Part shown: in pieces, positions 4,931 through 13,906 of the stretch | How the letters are laid out: each line of letters opens with the position of its first letter | How positions within the stretch are numbered: the stretch's first letter is position 1 | DNA from: CAZVCJ01 sp964625745 | GTDB lineage: Bacteria > Chloroflexota > Anaerolineae > VGOG01 | NCBI GenBank assembly: GCA_964625745.1 | Contig: CAZVCJ010000057.1 | Location: 1 to 23,117 of the forward strand | Direction of reading: 5' to 3' | DNA: 23,117 nt | Made by a program: the position numbers and the translations under genes | The notes under the pieces: generated by a model | The model's input: only the letters and a program-made list of their open reading frames with translations | What the model was told of the DNA's origin: nothing | The model's database searches: none

Positions 4931-7813
4931 ATGGTAGGGATGGGTGAACAACGTGAATCGGAAGACTTAATGGCCAGCTTGTTTGGTATGCCAGATACCA
5001 GGCTAAAGATCAGGAAGGAAGAGATTCGGACGACTTTGCGCCCTACTGTGATCGTCGGGCTGGGCGGCACGGGTCAGACTATCGTCAGTCGCGTCAAGGA
5101 ACGTATCCTGACGTACCAGGGCGCGGACAGCATGATCAAGTTCGTGGTGTTTGATACAGCCCAGAAGGACCACGAGAGTTCGCTGGACGACCAGGAGTTC
5201 TGTTACCTGGGGGATTTCGACGGCGATGACGTGATCAAGCGTCTGGATGCCAGTCCCGACATCGCGGCGTGGATACCTCACAACCTGCGTCCCGGCTTTG
5301 TGCGTGATGGCGCGCACTCGGTGCGTCCCATTGGCCGCCTGGCGTTGTTCTGGAACTTTATCAAGGTGCGAGACTACCTGCGTAAGGCGGTTGCTGACAG
5401 TATGGCCATTTTCAATAACCGCTTGGGTGAGGAGATGGCTCAGGGCCGTACTGTGAAAGTCTACATTGTCTCGTCACTATGTGGTGGACACGGCAGCGGC
5501 ACCTTTTTGGACACGGCTTATTATCTGCGACATTTGATCCACAACGAGTTCACCGCCCGGGCCTTCGTATCGGGCATTTTTATGATGCCCGAGCCGTTCA
5601 TGTCGCGGGTGCTGGCTATCCAGAATCAGGAACGCCTGCGGGCCAATACCTACGCTGCCTTGAAAGAGGTGGAGCATTTTATTGACACTCGCGACTTTTA
5701 CTGCAAGTACCCCGCCCAGCCCCCGATTCGGGTACAGAGCGTCCCTTTCGATGCGGTGCACCTGATTGACGACGTCAATGAAGCGGCTCAGGTCGTGCGT
5801 GAGATTGACGATTTGTTTAGCATGGTAGCCGTGCAGATGTATCTGGAACTGGTCACACCGCTGGGAGGCGAACAGACGAACAGCTTTGACAACTTGGTGC
5901 TCGAATCCCATGAGGCCACAGGAAAGCCGAAGGCTTTTGCCAGTTTTGCCGTTGGAGCTTTGCAGTTTCCAGTGGACAAGATCCACCATCACCTGGCCTT
6001 TAGGGCGGGCAAGGAGCTGATCGAGAATGGCATATTGGTGCTGCCCGATGAGCGGACGGTTGAGGGTATGGTCATCAGTTTCGTCACCCAAACGAGAATA
6101 CGCGAACACGAAGCCAATGACGTGGTTGATGCCCTTAACCTGACGCCTAGAGATCGGAGAGTCGTTGTCCCTCTGGATGACAGTGCGATAGACATTGATG
6201 CATCGGGATTGCTGGCCCAGGTGAACAATCTGGAAAACACGCTGATGCCTCAACGCCTGGAGCAGGCGAAACAGACAATGGAAGAGACCAAGGATGTTCT
6301 TCTCAACGAAGTCTTGGAGGGCTTGCGGGCCCAGTTGCGAACCACTGTGCACACCAGAGGGCTGAGTTTTGCCCGGCGTTTTATGGAGCGGCTGCGCCGG
6401 GAAGTTGCACTCTATAAAAACGAGATGGATGAGGAGCGCGAGGCCGCCCAGGCAATCGTCGAGACCTCCCGCCGACGGATAGGAGGATTGGCTAGCCTGT
6501 TGCCGGATGTTTTGCGGGCCGGCTTTCTCGTCAGGGGAGGACGGATCGGTCGTTGGAAGGCTGAGTATCTACCTGCTCGCCGTCTCTTGAACAAGGCTGT
6601 GCTGGAAGAAGCCAACCGCGGTCTAGCTAGTAGCCTGTTCGCCAAGCTGGACTCGGAACTGGAGAATGGCCTGACCCGACTGAGAGTCTTGATCGGTCAG
6701 ATGGAGGACATCCGAGACCGTTTTGGAGTGGCGGCTGATCAATATGGCCCTCGGCGTGTAGACGAGGACATACGGTTCGAAGTTGTCAAGGAGGTCATGA
6801 CCCGGGACGACATCAACCGCTATTATGACAGGGAACGCACCACGTTGGCAGAGTTCGTAGGGCAAACAGACGTGCTGACCCAATGGGTTGACGCCGGCGC
6901 AGTACTGACTGACGCCCGTCAGCCCAGAACGCAACACCGGCAGGGGCAGCGGGTTCTGGCACTGGCGAAGCAGGTTTTTGACTACTGCTACGACAAGTAC
7001 AGCCACCTGCGGGACTCAGACTCGTACAATATTCGAGCGTTCCTGAGAGCCCGTAGCGGTGTCCACTCCCCTCAGGATGAGATCCGGGGGCTGCTGGCGC
7101 GTTGCCAGCCCTTCTGGTCATGGAACGATGCGATGCTGGGGGCGGGGGAGCGCAACCTGCCACATCAGTTTGTCTTGGGCCTCTTCTCGGCCAGTGACCC
7201 GGGTTGGACCAGTGACTTGATACCGGAGATGGCGAGCCGTCCAGTCGTGGTGAGCACGGGTAATCCCTATGTGATCATGGCCAGCAAGGTCGCTTACGGC
7301 CTGCCCCTTTTCGCTTTGAACCGCATCGAGAGCTACGGCTTTTACTACCAGCGTTACCTGAAGGATCCCCGTCGCCCGCTGCACCTGGAGGATGATTGGG
7401 CAAACTGGCCGGACTTGCTGGCCCAGGTCGGCCAGTATCAGGATGAGCTCCTTTTCGCCCTGGCGATAGCGTACAACCTGGTTTACGATCGGGGGGCTGT
7501 GTACTTTTACAAGTGCGCGGGCACCGATGAAGAAGTGACCCTGGAACGCGGCCGTGAGAAGGCAGTAGAAGCTTTCTTGAAACCGGATCAAGCCATGTTG
7601 CGCCAGACGGTAAGGGGCTACATTGACAGCCACCGCCGTCAGCATGGGGAAAGCGCCATCCAGAATGACCTGAGAGAGTACGTGCGTGAAGAAGAAGCCA
7701 AACTGGCAGAACGTCCCCCCGGATCAGTAGGTCAGCAGATTCGGAAGGAATTGCGGCTGATCAAGGACTTTCTGAAGAACGAGTATGGTATAGACCTTGA
7801 TCTGAAACAGTAA
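4931..7813 (+). CDS. Tubulin-like protein (Tubulin_2 type), GTP-binding loop intact
   Basis: A 960-residue protein with an N-terminal FtsZ/tubulin-like GTPase fold. VIVGLGGTGQ (residues 40-49) is the first nucleotide loop and SSLCGGHGSGTFLDT (from 181) is the equivalent of the tubulin signature GGGTGSG that contacts the phosphates. Between them lie IKFVVFDTA and long helical segments; after about residue 350 the protein is mainly helical, with charged stretches (400-620) suited to coiled coils. At 960 residues it is far larger than FtsZ. Proteins of this class occur beside vWA and FHA genes in bacteria and are thought to assemble, though their function is unknown. It starts at ATG 4931, preceded by GGAAGAGGAGG, 61 bases after the vWA/FHA gene. 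No signal or membrane segment, so it is cytoplasmic. Polymer formation is inference. Confidence 0.82.
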   Translation: MVGMGEQRESEDLMASLFGMPDTRLKIRKEEIRTTLRPTVIVGLGGTGQTIVSRVKERILTYQGADSMIKFVVFDTAQKDHESSLDDQEFCYLGDFDGDDVIKRLDASPDIAAWIPHNLRPGFVRDGAHSVRPIGRLALFWNFIKVRDYLRKAVADSMAIFNNRLGEEMAQGRTVKVYIVSSLCGGHGSGTFLDTAYYLRHLIHNEFTARAFVSGIFMMPEPFMSRVLAIQNQERLRANTYAALKEVEHFIDTRDFYCKYPAQPPIRVQSVPFDAVHLIDDVNEAAQVVREIDDLFSMVAVQMYLELVTPLGGEQTNSFDNLVLESHEATGKPKAFASFAVGALQFPVDKIHHHLAFRAGKELIENGILVLPDERTVEGMVISFVTQTRIREHEANDVVDALNLTPRDRRVVVPLDDSAIDIDASGLLAQVNNLENTLMPQRLEQAKQTMEETKDVLLNEVLEGLRAQLRTTVHTRGLSFARRFMERLRREVALYKNEMDEEREAAQAIVETSRRRIGGLASLLPDVLRAGFLVRGGRIGRWKAEYLPARRLLNKAVLEEANRGLASSLFAKLDSELENGLTRLRVLIGQMEDIRDRFGVAADQYGPRRVDEDIRFEVVKEVMTRDDINRYYDRERTTLAEFVGQTDVLTQWVDAGAVLTDARQPRTQHRQGQRVLALAKQVFDYCYDKYSHLRDSDSYNIRAFLRARSGVHSPQDEIRGLLARCQPFWSWNDAMLGAGERNLPHQFVLGLFSASDPGWTSDLIPEMASRPVVVSTGNPYVIMASKVAYGLPLFALNRIESYGFYYQRYLKDPRRPLHLEDDWANWPDLLAQVGQYQDELLFALAIAYNLVYDRGAVYFYKCAGTDEEVTLERGREKAVEAFLKPDQAMLRQTVRGYIDSHRRQHGESAIQNDLREYVREEEAKLAERPPGSVGQQIRKELRLIKDFLKNEYGIDLDLKQ

Positions 7814-7872
7814 GGCCCAGAGCCATGCCATGTTCTCAACGCAAGTGGGCACATTAAGGAGGCGGGTCAACC

Positions 7873-10302
7873 ATGCAAGACTCACGAGAACTCCTCTCCA
7901 GGCTTTTTCCCGAACGTAAGGAGAGGGCGGAGTTCTGCCCAATCCTGGTGATAGGCATTGGGGCTTTTGGCCATCAGGTACTCATGGAGGTCAAGGCCAA
8001 GTTAGCTACCTTGAACCCTGACCTGTCAAGGATCACGGCTTTTCTATGCGTTGGGTCGTCGGATCGAGATGAGAACGAAAGAAGGGGGATCGGCGATTAC
8101 TTTGTGCCGCCGCGCTCGCTGGAACCTTGGGAGCGGTTCTCGCTGGTGGGCGGGGAGGAAGAGGAAGATGAAGATGAAATCGTCACCCGATGGCAGGCAC
8201 ACCAAGCTTTTGCTCTACATGCCACGGAATTGCGCAGCCGGCTGGTGAGTTGTCTGAACCAGATCACTTCAGTTATGGTTACTAAGGAGCTTGAAGCGCA
8301 AGGGTATCGGATCCCGCCCAGGCACATTGAGGTGTATTTCATCGCAACGCTTCCTGAGCCAACCAGTGGACTGCTAGTAGACCTGGCCTACCTGGTGGCT
8401 GAGTTGATCAGGGGACGTGACTCTACCTGCCACACGACCGCTCTCCTGTCCATCGCCAATGCCCCTCCCGGTTCTGACAGCACCGAGGCCCAAGGTCGGG
8501 CATACGCCGCTTTACGGGAGATCAGTTATCATATAGGTCGCCGTGATGACGATGACCTGGAAGTCGGTTACGGCGATCTGTCTGTGCCGTTCTCGGGACG
8601 CCCTTTTCACCTCTGCTATCTGCTCGATTCGTGGAATGAAGACGGCCGAGCTGTAAATAGCCAACGGGATGTGACGGCCGCTGTGGCTAACTTCGTTTTC
8701 TCCCTCATCGGCACGCCGCTCTCTCGGGTATTGAAGCCAGAGCCAGGCGTCTTAGATACATATCTAGGCCCCGATGATCTGTCTGCCTATAGCACCCTGG
8801 GTCTCGTGGCCTGGACTTTCCCAGCCGAGGCAATTGTGACCCATTGTGCCCTGCGCCTGGCGCAGGAAGTGGTGGAAGAAGGATTACTCAATGATCTGCC
8901 ACTCAACACGTCCTTAACCGCCAGGGATGTGAAGGACATCGAGGCCCGGCTGGGATACAAGATAGCCGACGACATCCCTCTTGATGGCCAGTCGACACCC
9001 CAGTGGCGACCTGACCTCAAGTCTGGGCCGGAAGAGACCTGGCTCCTGCGCCTAGCTGGAGGATATGCCACCTGGCGCGAGGCGACCTATCCCCAGCTCT
9101 GCGCCACCCTGGCAGCGAAATCGGCCGTGAGACGGCGGGAGATACGGCAAGTGATCCCAAAGGCAGTGGGCCGCCTGGTACTAGGAGAACCTCAGGGCCA
9201 GTCTCGGGCGTGGCGGCTGCTGGAGCGCCTGGAAGAGTCACTACATGAAGAGAGACTCCCTCCTTCTATCCCCACGCTTCGGAGTGTTACCGTCAAGCTC
9301 CAACAAGCCATTGCTGCGCTGCCCCATCCCTGGGCGATGGTGCTGCGTGGTCTGGCTGCAGCGTCGATCATTCTCCTTTGCCTGCTGACCCTGAGGCGGG
9401 CGATAGAGACACCCGACTGGATGGCGCTGGTAGCGGTAGTCCTGGCCGTACTGGGGGGAGCAGGACTTTCCTGTCGGGTTTGGAAGATCGCCAGAGGGCG
9501 GGTCGAATCTGGCTGGGGCGAGTACCAAGGGGCATTAGCTCGGCTGGCAAGCGTAGAAATTCGTCATTGGCAGGCCCGCCTGCGCCAGGAACTCCGACAA
9601 TCGGCCAGCCAGGTTATTGAGAATGAGCAAGAACATTTGCACAAGCTGAAACAGAAGTTACAGGTGCTCGCAGCCGAGCTTGCAGAATTGGAGCCAGGCA
9701 ACCTTGCGACCTCCAGCGCTTTTGAGGAACTGGTTCCTGTCGAGGTAGAATACGAGGACTACTACACCAATCGAGAGATAGATATAGAAGCTGTAACCCG
9801 GACTTTTCTGACGGAAGAAGGTGGTCTGCTGGAAGAGTGGCGGCATATGACGATAGACGAACTAGTGGCCCGCCTGGCACGCCGCTGCCGCAAGGAATTT
9901 GCTGACGTCTCGGAGACCTATATCCTGGAGATGCTAAGTGAAGTGTGGGGCCCGGGAGAACTTGCGCGACGCTTCGAGAAATTGCAACACCAGGTTCGCA
10001 CCTTACTGAGCACCCGCTCTATTTCGGCTGAGCAGCGAAGCTCAGAAATCGCGACTTGCTTGGTAAGTGGAGTAGAAGAGGCAGGAATAGAGCTTTTGGA
10101 GCCACGCGATCCTAGCCTGCGTCCCTGTCCAGATAGCGGGGACAAACATCACATATTCTTCGTCAAAGTCAAACACGGCTTTCCACTTGCGTCTATCGAG
10201 ACAATTGGTGCATTGCGAGATGCCTATCGGAAAGTGCCCGAATCCGAGAGAGAGTCTCTTCACGCCTGGGAGGAGTGGGAGACATTGCCCGAGATCGCTT
10301 AA
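7873..10302 (+). CDS. Degenerate tubulin-like protein with two membrane helices
   Basis: An 809-residue paralogue of the preceding protein. The first loop is changed to ILVIGIGAFG (24-33) and the GGGTGSG-type loop is replaced by ATLPEPTSGLLVDLAYL (from 158), so GTP hydrolysis is unlikely. The shared layout persists: a YAALREISYHI helix matches YAALKEVEHFI in the upstream protein. Two hydrophobic helices lie at about 485-535 (VLRGLAAASIILLCLLTL and WMALVAVVLAVLGGAGL), followed by a coiled-coil region (about 545-620) and an acidic helical C-terminus. ATG 7873 follows AAGGAGG (7857-7863), 59 bases after the first tubulin-like gene. The pair resembles an active/inactive heterodimer in which the inactive partner anchors the complex to the membrane; that is inference. 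Confidence 0.72.
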   Translation: MQDSRELLSRLFPERKERAEFCPILVIGIGAFGHQVLMEVKAKLATLNPDLSRITAFLCVGSSDRDENERRGIGDYFVPPRSLEPWERFSLVGGEEEEDEDEIVTRWQAHQAFALHATELRSRLVSCLNQITSVMVTKELEAQGYRIPPRHIEVYFIATLPEPTSGLLVDLAYLVAELIRGRDSTCHTTALLSIANAPPGSDSTEAQGRAYAALREISYHIGRRDDDDLEVGYGDLSVPFSGRPFHLCYLLDSWNEDGRAVNSQRDVTAAVANFVFSLIGTPLSRVLKPEPGVLDTYLGPDDLSAYSTLGLVAWTFPAEAIVTHCALRLAQEVVEEGLLNDLPLNTSLTARDVKDIEARLGYKIADDIPLDGQSTPQWRPDLKSGPEETWLLRLAGGYATWREATYPQLCATLAAKSAVRRREIRQVIPKAVGRLVLGEPQGQSRAWRLLERLEESLHEERLPPSIPTLRSVTVKLQQAIAALPHPWAMVLRGLAAASIILLCLLTLRRAIETPDWMALVAVVLAVLGGAGLSCRVWKIARGRVESGWGEYQGALARLASVEIRHWQARLRQELRQSASQVIENEQEHLHKLKQKLQVLAAELAELEPGNLATSSAFEELVPVEVEYEDYYTNREIDIEAVTRTFLTEEGGLLEEWRHMTIDELVARLARRCRKEFADVSETYILEMLSEVWGPGELARRFEKLQHQVRTLLSTRSISAEQRSSEIATCLVSGVEEAGIELLEPRDPSLRPCPDSGDKHHIFFVKVKHGFPLASIETIGALRDAYRKVPESERESLHAWEEWETLPEIA

Positions 10303-10335
10303 CCTGGCGATCTGCTCCCTCAAGGGAGAACAACT

Positions 10336-11541
10336 ATGACACTGTTTTTCACCTTTTTGTTTCTGACAATATTCTTGCTTGGCTCCGTCTTGAACATCGG
10401 CTTCATTCTGCCAGCCTGGCTGCCCCGCCTAGTGGCTCCACTATCTCAGAGTATTGGCCTTGACGTCAGTGTCGTAATAGCGGTCTGGTTGGAGTATGGG
10501 GTGCTCTTGGTGTTGGCGCTCACACTTTACGATTGGCTGTCCCGCAAGATGCCCGACCGGACCCATGCTCTGGAACGAGCTGTTGACATCAGGGGATTGG
10601 CCTGGCTTGATACGTTCTTGATCATAGTTCTGTCCATCCTGATCGTCACAGGTGTCGTGGGCAGACTGGTTACGACCACGTTCTTGACTTCCGCCCTGGT
10701 CCTGTGGACTGGCTTGCTGGCAAATTCCCTTCGGCCCGGCCTGGCGCCGGATCTGCAGGAGATCCAGGCCGACCCCGGACCGAACCACGTTCGGCTCCGC
10801 TGGACACCGCCAGGCAGGGGATTCGAGAGTGTGACAATCCGGCGGTGCCAAGATGATCGGGTTTCGCCGACGCCCTTTGTGGGCGGCCGACCGATATACA
10901 CAGGCAGTGATACAACTTTCACCGACGGAGGCCTGTCACCTGGCGAAAAATGCTCTTACTGGGCTTTCGTTCGAGACGACAGGGGGCATTTTTCACGAGG
11001 CGTGCCGGTGTTTGTCAGCATTCCTATGCCTCCACCAAACGTACGGGACTTTGTCGCAGCACCTGAACCCGGACAAATCCTACTCCACTGGACACTGCCG
11101 CTCTCCCCGTTCATCGCTGGCGTGAGGGTCATCCGCCGGGCAGATGCTCCGCCTGTGGGTCCTGAGGACGCCGTTATCGTCTTCGAAGACTTGGCCGAAC
11201 GCTGCGTGGATGGCTCGATTGACGAAGGCCAGAGCGAGTATTACTATGCTGCCTTCAGTTACGACGATACCCGTTATTACGCTTCAGGATTGCGTCTGCG
11301 GGTCAGCCCCCTGGGCGAGATCATCGGGGAGCTGGACCCGGACGCGGTACCCGATCACCGAATTGATGAGGACGAGGAGGTAGAGAGAGTCGAGTGCCCG
11401 CTCTGTTTTCAGCCGGTTTATCAATTGGACATTGATCGGGGGGATGCAGTTTTGTGTCCTGCCCACACCTACGTACACCGAGACTGCTGGGATGCGTTTG
11501 GAGGATGCCCGATTATCGGTTGCCCACACGGCCCATCATAA
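10336..11541 (+). CDS. Membrane protein with two FN3-like domains and a C-terminal RING-H2-like finger (E3-like)
   Basis: 401 residues. Four hydrophobic segments occupy about 1-30, 44-68, 88-110 and 113-130. Two fibronectin-III-like beta domains follow (about 137-230 and 232-330; HVRLRWTPPGRG and ILLHWTLPLSP are the typical first strands). The last 48 residues hold C354-x2-C357, C374-x2-H377, H381-x2-C384, C391-x4-C396. That is a cross-brace C-C-C-H-H-C-C-C set with 'HRDCWDAFGGC', the signature of prokaryotic RING fingers. A RING next to E1 and E2 genes suggests an E3-like role, bringing charged E2 to membrane-proximal substrates. The last pair is spaced x4, not x2, which is usual in the prokaryotic form as I recall it. 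AGGGAG precedes ATG 10336. Ligase activity is inferred from context. Confidence 0.78.
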   Translation: MTLFFTFLFLTIFLLGSVLNIGFILPAWLPRLVAPLSQSIGLDVSVVIAVWLEYGVLLVLALTLYDWLSRKMPDRTHALERAVDIRGLAWLDTFLIIVLSILIVTGVVGRLVTTTFLTSALVLWTGLLANSLRPGLAPDLQEIQADPGPNHVRLRWTPPGRGFESVTIRRCQDDRVSPTPFVGGRPIYTGSDTTFTDGGLSPGEKCSYWAFVRDDRGHFSRGVPVFVSIPMPPPNVRDFVAAPEPGQILLHWTLPLSPFIAGVRVIRRADAPPVGPEDAVIVFEDLAERCVDGSIDEGQSEYYYAAFSYDDTRYYASGLRLRVSPLGEIIGELDPDAVPDHRIDEDEEVERVECPLCFQPVYQLDIDRGDAVLCPAHTYVHRDCWDAFGGCPIIGCPHGPS

Positions 11542-11559
11542 AGCCCGTGAGGAAGTTCA

Positions 11560-12240
11560 ATGTCCGGCACTATTGATGACGAGGGCAAACAGATCACTAT
11601 CCGCCGCTTGTCATCAAGGCCCACGCGAGAGGTTAGGGTGGAACAGACAGCGTCACAACGGCGGATTGAGCTCGGCCCTGTCCCTACGCCGCGCAAGATC
11701 CGCATCGCCCGACGCGTGCGGTTGCCCAGACGGATTACGGCGGAGCTACTGCTGCAACCCATCGTTATTCACACGCCTGTTGATGGGCAGGTGTTTGAGG
11801 CATCTGAAATGGAGGTCGTTGGTCAGGCCAATCCTGGCACTCATCTGGCCCTTGTCAATGAGCGGTATCGTGCGGAGACTAGATCGTCGTCGGAGGGCAA
11901 GTTCACTTTTTCAGACGTTCGCCTCAGCATAGGGGCCAACACAATCATGGTGCTCGATTTGGATCACCTGACGTGGGAGCAGGCCAGGGCCAGCATCCGT
12001 GTTGTGCGACAGGAACAGCTTGCGCCCTTTTTGGGGCACAAGGATCCGCTTACCAATGCACCGCTTGCCGAGGGCGAACCAGTAGTTCGCTGCTCAATAT
12101 GCTGGACTTATTGCTATCTTTCCAGTTGGAGAGCCAACGGTAATTGCTCTATCTGTTGCATGAGAGGCCTGACACCCCGGCATTGGACATCGGACGATGA
12201 CGAGTTCTATATGACTCGTGAGGAACTGAACAGGAGATAG
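11560..12240 (+). CDS. Ig-like protein with basic IxIRR motifs and a half-RING zinc knuckle
   Basis: 226 residues. The N-terminal 65 are basic and carry KQITIRRL (10-17) and RKIRIARRVRLPRR (about 46-59). A beta-sandwich follows (about 68-145: IHTPVDGQVFEASEMEVVGQ, then GKFTFSDVRL and GANTIMVL), like bacterial Ig/glucodextranase-B domains. The C-terminal part reads DPLTNAPLAEGEPVVRC, C-x2-C-x3-C, then W, N and C-x2-C-C. Compared with prokaryotic RING fingers it keeps the first and last cysteine pairs and the Trp, but the central H-x3-H-x2-C group is missing. It could bind a single zinc or be a structural relic. ATG 11560 lies 18 bases after the RING gene, with GAGGAAG upstream. It may be an adaptor of the conjugation complex. 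I do not recognise a named family for the full length. Confidence 0.65.
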   Translation: MSGTIDDEGKQITIRRLSSRPTREVRVEQTASQRRIELGPVPTPRKIRIARRVRLPRRITAELLLQPIVIHTPVDGQVFEASEMEVVGQANPGTHLALVNERYRAETRSSSEGKFTFSDVRLSIGANTIMVLDLDHLTWEQARASIRVVRQEQLAPFLGHKDPLTNAPLAEGEPVVRCSICWTYCYLSSWRANGNCSICCMRGLTPRHWTSDDDEFYMTREELNRR

Positions 12241-12242
12241 AT

Positions 12243-13772
12243 GTGGCGGAGAACGACGAGCAGAGAATCAGCGTGCGGCGTATACTTCGTGTCGTTCGAA
12301 AAAGCCTAGTCTCTGAGCGCGAAGAAGAGCCCGGGAAGATTCGCGTGCGGCGGCGTGTGGGACTGGACACAGAGTCCCGACGATCGGCAGATGAGGGTGA
12401 GAAGCAGACACGGGTCGGGCGAAGAGATGAGGATCAGCAAAGTGAAATCGAGATCCTGAACATTCGCAAGATCTCCCCGCCGGAATTGGTAGAGGAAGGC
12501 GAAGAGCAAGAGCAAGGGGTGGAGGATGAACAAGAAACAACTCCTCCAACCTCCTACCCCACTGAGACAATCCACCAGGTACATTTGGAAGAAGATCGCT
12601 ACTCCCTACGCATGGAACAATTGGCGCGCAAAATGGGCTGGGATTTTGCCCGCACCCAGAATGCGCGAGTACTGGTAGTAGGAGCTGGCGCCCTGGGAAA
12701 TGAAATCCTGAAGAACCTGGCGCTACTCTGCGTAGGGCACATCATGATTGTAGATATGGACTTTATTGAAAAATCCAACCTCACGCGGGCTATTCTCTTT
12801 CGAGAGAAAGATGCCGGGCGATCCAAAGCAAAGGTGGCGGCCGAGGAAATTCGGCAGATTTTCAAGGAGGCAGTGGTCTGGCCTATTCACGACAAGGTAC
12901 AGGCCTGCCTGGGATTGGGCGTCTATCGCCGTCTGCACGCGGTGTTTGTTGGCACCGACAATTTTGCCGCCCGGCTGGATGTGAACCGGGCCTGCTACCA
13001 GGTTGGCACTCCCCTCTTTGAGGCCGGCCTGGACTACCTGGACACCCGTTGTCACGTCTTCGGCCCACCCTACGACGTCTGCTACGATTGCCTGCTTGAC
13101 GAGAACGCCCGCCGCCGCGCGACCCGCAAGCCGTGTGATTTTGCGCTGCGGGAGACAGTAAGCGGTGCCATGAGCGTGCCCACATCGCCTACCGTGTCTG
13201 CTCTGATCTCCGGCCATCTGGTTCAACTGATGCTAAAGCTGATTCACGGCGAAGAGGTGGAATTTGGCACCCGATACAACTATTACAACGTCAATAACGA
13301 GTTAGTCAAGTTATATTTGGATCGCTCAGAAGATTGTCCCACCCATGCTGGCGCGCCCCGCATCAAGGAGGTCATTGAACTGCCTCACATCTCTTCCAAC
13401 AACACCCTGGCGGAATTGATCGCCTCGATTCGGGAACATCCTGATTTCCCGGAAGAAGTGCAACTGCGCTTACCTGAGTTGCTCGTCAGCCGTTTTTGGT
13501 GTGATCAGTGCGGAGCCGCGTGCGATGACGTCTTCAAAGCTTTTGGGTTCATCCCGCAAGAAGAGATCATGTGCCCCAATGGACATGGGATGATGACACA
13601 GTACGATGCCTACACGACGTTGATCGGCACAGAGGACTTTTTAGACCGTACCTTGGCAGATATCCGTATTCCACCATTACACATTTTTAGTGCCTATAGC
13701 AGCTGGAGCGACGTAACGCGGTACTTTGAGGTGACCGGCGACCTCGCACAGTTTGGTAATTTCTTCGCCTGA
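12243..13772 (+). CDS. E1-like ubiquitin-activating (ThiF/MoeB/UBA superfamily) enzyme
   Basis: 509 residues, predicted to adenylate the C-terminus of a ubiquitin-like protein and pass it to a cysteine. The N-terminal 120 residues are charged and disordered, with RISVRRILRVVRKS (8-21) and KIRVRRRVG. The catalytic domain has VLVVGAGALGNE (ATP loop, G147-E154), IVDMDFIEKSNLTRAILF and the conserved R/K set in REKDAGRSKAKVA. CYDC (280-283) is the first zinc-type pair, and C298 in RKPCDFALRE is the best candidate for the thioester cysteine, before the helix TVSALISGHLVQLML. A zinc-ribbon-like region follows (FWCDQCGAAC; MCPNGHG). The GTG start at 12243 follows AGGAG and lies three bases after the previous stop, so the genes are translationally coupled. 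Two separate cysteine sites and adjacent E2 and JAMM genes point to a conjugating E1 over a sulphur-transfer ThiF. Confidence 0.85.
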   Translation: MAENDEQRISVRRILRVVRKSLVSEREEEPGKIRVRRRVGLDTESRRSADEGEKQTRVGRRDEDQQSEIEILNIRKISPPELVEEGEEQEQGVEDEQETTPPTSYPTETIHQVHLEEDRYSLRMEQLARKMGWDFARTQNARVLVVGAGALGNEILKNLALLCVGHIMIVDMDFIEKSNLTRAILFREKDAGRSKAKVAAEEIRQIFKEAVVWPIHDKVQACLGLGVYRRLHAVFVGTDNFAARLDVNRACYQVGTPLFEAGLDYLDTRCHVFGPPYDVCYDCLLDENARRRATRKPCDFALRETVSGAMSVPTSPTVSALISGHLVQLMLKLIHGEEVEFGTRYNYYNVNNELVKLYLDRSEDCPTHAGAPRIKEVIELPHISSNNTLAELIASIREHPDFPEEVQLRLPELLVSRFWCDQCGAACDDVFKAFGFIPQEEIMCPNGHGMMTQYDAYTTLIGTEDFLDRTLADIRIPPLHIFSAYSSWSDVTRYFEVTGDLAQFGNFFA

Positions 13773-13830
13773 TATTCGTTGGACGAGTGTGCTCCGCTGT
13801 ATGCAAATGTAACGTAAAGGAGGCACCTAT

Positions 13831-13842
13831 ATGGGACCGTGA
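13831..13842 (+). promoter_or_regulatory. Three-codon upstream ORF with strong ribosome site
   Basis: AAAGGAGG (13816-13823) is followed after seven bases by ATG GGA CCG TGA. It sits in the 134-base E1-to-Ubl gap, 64 bases before the Ubl start, in another frame. Either it primes translation re-initiation at the Ubl gene or it marks a lost gene start. Confidence 0.3.
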
Positions 13843-13906
13843 CGAGAGACATACGGGTAAGATGCATTCCAACAACCTCACGATCGGCAATTTTAAGGAG
13901 GGAAAG

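Noticed and set aside
5477..6352. Minus-strand frame of 291 codons
   Set aside because: It is antisense to the tubulin-like gene, with no ribosome site and no recognisable motif.
7118..7645. Minus-strand frame of 175 codons
   Set aside because: Shadow of the tubulin-like gene, no supporting features.
12243..13772. ThiF/MoeB role in thiamine or molybdopterin synthesis
   Set aside because: No thiamine or molybdopterin genes are near, while E2, JAMM and RING genes are; an additional cysteine site and long tail also favour conjugation.
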